From the NCBI GenBank assembly GCA_936450465.1, contig OW388302.1, positions 19,235,569 through 19,299,568 of the forward strand: DNA of 64,000 nt, written 5' to 3'. This stretch comes from Gibbula magus (Eukaryota > Mollusca > Gastropoda > Trochida > Trochidae). Under the pieces are notes generated by a model. That model did not search any database, had not been told where the DNA came from, and saw only the letters and a list, made by a program, of their open reading frames with translations. Positions 55,801 through 61,800 of this stretch are shown piece by piece; the first letter of the stretch is position 1; the number at the start of each line of letters is the position of its first letter. Position numbers and translations under genes: made by a program.

Positions 55801-58800
55801 TGTACGGGTTTGAGAGGGTTGGGCGAGGCGTCAGCCGAGCCTAACCCTCTCAAACCCGTACATTTATATCCCGATAATGTACTGCTGCGAGTTATCTATC
55901 TATCTTAGAGCACAGTCAAATGCTTGAGTCGTCAAGAAAATGTCTTAAAATGAATTTATTTCAAATATTTTGTCAACAAATTTGGGAAACATTCTCTCGA
56001 ACACAACATGCAAAACATTGACATCTCTCATTTTCATATGCAAATGTTAGGGACATTGACGTCATCTTCGGCACTGTGAGCACTGAATTTCTGAAATTGT
56101 CCGAGGTGCATGAGGCGTACATTTTATATAAAGCGTACGAGTCGTGCTATAGCATAAACGTCGTGCTTGAATCACGCACATGCATGACTTACGCACGTTT
56201 TTATTCAGCAACATTGAGCAGTAATACATTTCATTGCCTATAAAGACTGAGTGGTTTGTGGAATGAATCAGTTCACACAATGGCTTCATCATGGACAGTC
56301 CAAGGACAAGTTCACTATTCTTTCAGGAAAGGTAACTTTACTTTTTTACTCCTTACTTTTTAAAGTGTATATTTTTAAAATTCAAGGTAAATTACATTAA
56401 ATTGGTTTATTTAATAAAAGTTATTGTCTTTTGTATTTCAAATATGTTTTTTTGTTGAGCTGTATTTACCAATATGCGAGTTCTTATATCTATTGTTGCA
56501 CATGCTAGTGTGCATCCCGTCTATATTGCATATACATTATTTCAGGTTACTGCAGCAAAGGAACTCGAACTGTCTGTAGGAAAGAATGTAACGTCGTACT
56601 GGACATCGCTCGGACGCTGTGTGACGATACAGAGGTTTCAGTGAGACGACAATGCAGTATCCATCCTCTAACACTCCAAGAAGGTAATTTTAAATCACTT
56701 TCTTATTTCTCATTTTTATGTCGTTCTATATAACTTTTGATATTCTTTTTTATATCGTGGTTGAAAATATATAAAACATTGGTAACATGGTTTGATGCTT
56801 GGCATTGTTTCACTTACTCTTGATATAAATGAAATACACTTGAAAAATCCAAATTGACCTCACATTACTTGCTTTATTCACATGCTTTTATTCTTCTTTT
56901 AGGAATATCAAGCATCTTAATATAGAAGATCCTCATCAACGGAAGCGACTATTTCCTTTCGGAAAGGGAACACAGCAGGTCATTTGTCAATGTAATAAGT
57001 GTTTAATTGTGTATTATCTCCATAAATAAAACAATCAGTTGACATTGTTTGTTGTTTTTATGAAAGTCTGTGAACCAGTTTATGAGCATGATACCCGAAC
57101 GCAACCAGACAACCGTACATCTATCGGGATATAAATGTACTCCACGTGACCACAATACACTCATATGATTGGACGAAAGCATTTGACTGTGCTCTAAGTT
57201 CTGACAATATAGATGTAAGTACACACCGAGTCTGTGGTCTGAGTGCTGCCCTGTCTAAGTTCTGACAATATAGATGTAAGTACACACCGAGTCTGTGGTC
57301 TGAGTGCTGCCCTGTCTAAGTTCTGACAATATAGATGTAAGTACACACCGAGTCTGTGGTCTGAGTGCTGCCCTGTCTAAGTTCTGACATTATAGATGTA
57401 AGTACACACCGAGTCTGTGGTCTGAGTGCTGCCCTGTCTAAGTTCCGACAATTTTGATGTAAGTACAGACCGAGTCTGTGGTCTGAGTGCTGCCCTGTCT
57501 AAGTTCTGACAATATAGATGTAAGTACACACCGAGTCAGTGGTCTGAGTGCTGCCCTGTCTAAGTTCTGACAATATAGATGTAAGTACACACTGAGTCTG
57601 TGGTCTGAGTGCTGCCCTGTCTAAGTTCTGACAATATAGATGTAAGTACACACCGAGTTTGTGGTCTGAGTGCTGCCCTGTCTAAGTTCTGACATTATAG
57701 ATGTAAGTACACACCGAGTCTGTGGTCTGAGTGCTGCCCTGTCTAAGTTCTGACAATATAGATGTAAGTACACACCGAGTCTGTGGTCTGAGTGCTGCCC
57801 TGTCTAAGTTCTGACATTATAGATGTAAGTACACACCGAGTCTGTGGTCTGAGTGCTGCCCTCCAGTAGACTTCTCGTGAGGTACATTTCTCCTGTGACT
57901 TGGTTCACGCTGTAGTGAGTGCTGGGGGTTGCCAGGCTGTATCGGACATTGTCCTGCATGATAGGAAACCAATAGGTGTTTGATTTCCATGTGGAGTATT
58001 AAACTGATAAAAAGGCATATTTATCGATTTTAACATTTCTTGAATTTACAATTCTTTCGGTTTATTGGCAATTGTTGTTCGATGTACTTCATGAAACTGT
58101 TGCATTCATTGAATAAAGAAATTGGTTATCCATAGAACTTGTTCTCTTTCATTGTAATTTAAAACATGTCTCTCAGAAAAGAAACACTTGTATAAGTCAC
58201 CAACTTTCATATTCTGATTACTTTTCTTACTTCAACTTCATATTGGTCAGATGCTATCATATTAAAACGTAACACTATTTACAGGGTTGATAGTGAAACA
58301 GATCACAATACAACAAACTAGTGATTTCATAAATAAAAAATTTTGGTAATTGGAAACTGTCCACAATCCATACCCCGTCCCCGTCCACCGCACTGACAGT
58401 GATGAAAGGTACACCGAGAGCTTGTCTGCTGGCGATGATAACCACAAAGTAACTTGTCGGGTCGAAGATGGGTGTGCTTGGATTTCTCACAATGTTGATG
58501 ATGATAGTGCTTTGGTCTGTGACATTCGGGTAAAAACTGTCATAAGTTTTTACTTGCAGCTGAAAAGGAAAGGAAAGACTGGTAAACTAAGATGTTGAAG
58601 ATATCGACAAACCTATCACTACAAATATAAAATTCTATACAATTCACAGAGGAATTCAAGACTCTGGACTGGGTTTTACTTTTCCCATCCTTTATTCAAC
58701 TCAACTGTTGCTACCCTTTCCCTTCCCAGGATCTTTATACTTCTTCCCCACTATATGTTTAAATCAATGAAAGGCTTTTGCTTAACCTAAGTGAAAGATT

Positions 58801-61800
58801 CTGGCCAATGTCTTACCACTCCTAGTTCTTACCCATAAAGGAGTAATCATGGCACAGCTAGGACAAAACCAAGCCACAAATCTTCATCTACATCGCGGAG
58901 ACTGAGTAGATACAATCTGTACATGGAGAATATGGGTGGACCTGCTGAAGGGCATGTAGATTCTACAGCACATCTCAGGTTACAGCTCAGTTATATAACC
59001 CTTACATTGCGTATTTCTATTTTACCCATTTTTCATGTGGTGATCCAAGGACACACTTCGTCTCGCATTTCGCCCGAACACCAAATATAATTATTACTGC
59101 CCCGGTATATGCACTAAGTCCAACATACGCATCTCGCCAAGGGGTAAAACATTAATTATTCTCTATGAGCCTCCCGGACTAATACGAGACTCGCAAGTCA
59201 AGGATTAAGTGTCAGCACTATTACAGAGAGAAGAAAGCAATATACACTGACAATGTATTGCTGCTGGTAGTCTGTGGCCAGTACATCTGTGTTTCTGACC
59301 AAAATGTTCGCAGATCTCGTCTTCTGGTTTGGGGTGTCAACAGGAAGTGGTTGCAGTGTGAAGAAGGCCTCTGCCAAGTCTCGTCCCATCGTCTCAAACT
59401 CTAGGTCTCCCTGTTGTAAAGAATCACAAGTGTGATAAAGTCAAGGGTAAGTTTGTTGTCACCGTGTTTTGGTTTGGACACAAGCCAGTGGGCTTCACAT
59501 ATATTGAAGATGGGGGGAAGGTTTCAAGATCCATCAAATTTACATGCAAAAGTGTTCAAAAGGGTGTTGGGGGAGGGGTGAAGCCCCTCCCATTGATATT
59601 AGACTCTACCAGACTTCAGCTTGACCGCCTTAACCCTTCCCACTAATATTAGACCCACTGAACCAGTCTGGATCTGTCACTGGACAATGATAGAAACCTG
59701 AAGTTATTTCGGTTCAAATTAGATACATCTCTTAATATGATCGGTATTTAAATGGGCTGGGTGGCACTTTTCATGGTGCGGGTTGTGGAATCAAATGTAG
59801 AGAGTGCCATCCCCATTCACTAAAGGATGCTGGATGGTAACCTCATAGAAGCCATTTGATCCAAAGGACAACAGAATTCTGACACTGTTAATTGAGATTA
59901 TGATATATTTCCTTTAGGTTTAGGGGGACGTTTGTCTCACGTTAATATAGAAATTCTTTGAAAATGAAACTCATTGTAACCTCGTGTCATGTCTGATTAG
60001 GAATATGTACAAGAAGGACACCTCACCTTCAGATCCAGATCTTGTGCGGATATAGCAAAGACAATGGCCCCGTTTTGGTTGGTCTCGGTGATGTTGAAGG
60101 CGTATGGTTCTCCGAGGAAGCGGGGCGTGTCTTCGTCCCTGATAACCTCTATGATAACAGGAACAGTCGCAGCTTGACCGCGTTGGTCATCAGCCTGAAC
60201 CATGAACTGTGTGGAAGGAGGGAATACTAAATGCCATTAAATTTTTCATGAAAAAAAAAATCATTATCGCATTGATAATTGAAATAAATACACATGATTT
60301 TCACAGATTTATTTTACCCTAAATAAGCAGAAATTGGCATTATTTGAAAAGGCATTTCCCAGTCTAACTACATAGTCTGTCTTATTCCTGTTCTAGCAAC
60401 TGTGGTAGACTTGCACAATGTAAACAAAGATATGGCGACAGAAAAGATGAAACCATGATTGACTGCGCTGCCTTCATTCATTATTAAATGTTCACACACT
60501 GTCCGGGGTGCCTAAAGACATCCTCCTTTGTACATTGTGATGAAGTTTTAAATTTTCTCTTTTGCTGTCAAGCTTATAGCCCTGAGGATATTTGTTATTG
60601 TGTTCTGCGTCATACAGCAAACATGAGTCAATTGTCAAGGGGTCCATGGAGTCATGTCAGCACACCTTCTTGTCGGTCGAATACAATAAAAAACATTATG
60701 CAGTTTCACCTCATAGCGGTCCAAGCGAGTGTTGCGGAGTGGTTTCTTCAAGATCACCTTCCCGTCTCCCAGCACAACCAGAAAGTAGTCGGAGGCAGGG
60801 GAACCTGTCAGCATTGTGTAGGTTAACACATCCTGAAGCATAGAGAGGTAGACTGTAATAGATAGAGCTTATAACCAGAGACAGTGTGTTGACATAATCT
60901 GTGTACTACTACATCACTTTACTTCAACGCTCACACCCTGTCAGACCTACAAGCCTTCACAAACCAACTCGCTTTCTCTCTAGTTTTCTCTGGTCTGACT
61001 CCTTGCTCTGCTCTCTTTTCTTTGTTCTATCTATAGTTAGGTGGGCGCACTTCTTACAAAGCGTACTTTCAAAGTCTATAAAGTTAACCAGCACATGTGT
61101 TCTATTGCACTGTAATATTATCCCCACCGTGAACCACAGGTTTGACATATTTGTCGGAGTGTTGCTCCACAGTTAGTTTACTTATCTCTTAGTTCATTTC
61201 ATGGTATGGTAATGCATGAATCGTTAGGAGTATGTGTTAGGGCTGGGACGGGTAACCCAGATACCCGGGACGGGTTGGTAGCGAGTTGGACCCGGGTAGC
61301 CGTTACATTACCCGGACCCGTTATTATCATGTACGTGACTATATATATATATTGATTTGTAATTCTCTCATTACAAGCTTATAATGTCTTTGAATAATCA
61401 AACACAATTTTAAAAGTCAATTATCATCCATGATAATATGTTATTGAATTAGCCATAGATCTCTATGCTTTAGCTTTCTAGCTCCATACATCAGCCTACC
61501 AGTTGATTAAAGCATTACACAATTTTGCAAATTAAATGTTGTATAAAACAGATATCCGGGTAGAGTAGGGTAGGGTAGGGTAGGGTAGGGTAGGGTAATA
61601 GGGGGTGGGGTAGCTGGGTAGAACAAATCTACCCGTACCAGCAAAAGTATGTCGACTGTATATGATGTATGGTGGCGAGTTAACTGCTGGGTTTGCAAAC
61701 AGTCACTCCACTCCACATTTGAATAAAGTCTCATGTCATGGATGACTCCACATTTAAATAAAGTCTCATGTCATGGATGACTCTACATTTAAATAAAGTC

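Larger units (their letters stand above)
55906..57196. mobile_element. TIR element of 1.29 kb carrying a possible small gene
   Basis: Exact 18-bp inverted ends TAGAGCACAGTCAAATGC (55906-55923) and its complement (57179-57196). If the outer TA is a target duplication, the site is the TA in the array's GTCTAAGTTC. No transposase is recognised. The palindrome at its left end complicates the boundary, and the whole insertion may be 55759-57196. Confidence 0.65.
53971..57862. repeat. 61-bp minisatellite seeded on the exon 7 donor, about 40 copies, interrupted
   Basis: Period 61 bp. On the minus strand each unit carries about 25 exon-7 bases (GGGCAGCACTCAGACCACAG plus ACTCG), then GTGTGTACTTACATC and the rest of a 36-bp intron part. 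The array is contiguous with exon 7 at 57837 and is broken at about 55759-57196 by a composite insertion. On the opposite strand every unit shows GATGTAAGTAC, a consensus-like donor in antisense. Confidence 0.95.

Noticed and set aside
55753..55908. Palindrome as a rho-independent-type terminator or a microRNA precursor
   Set aside because: Eukaryotic context, arms of about 70 bp with transposon-like repeats of the same motif nearby. A hairpin-ended mobile element explains it better.
61566..61600. Telomeric repeat
   Set aside because: Pentamer TAGGG rather than TTAGGG, only about six copies, and inside a MITE.
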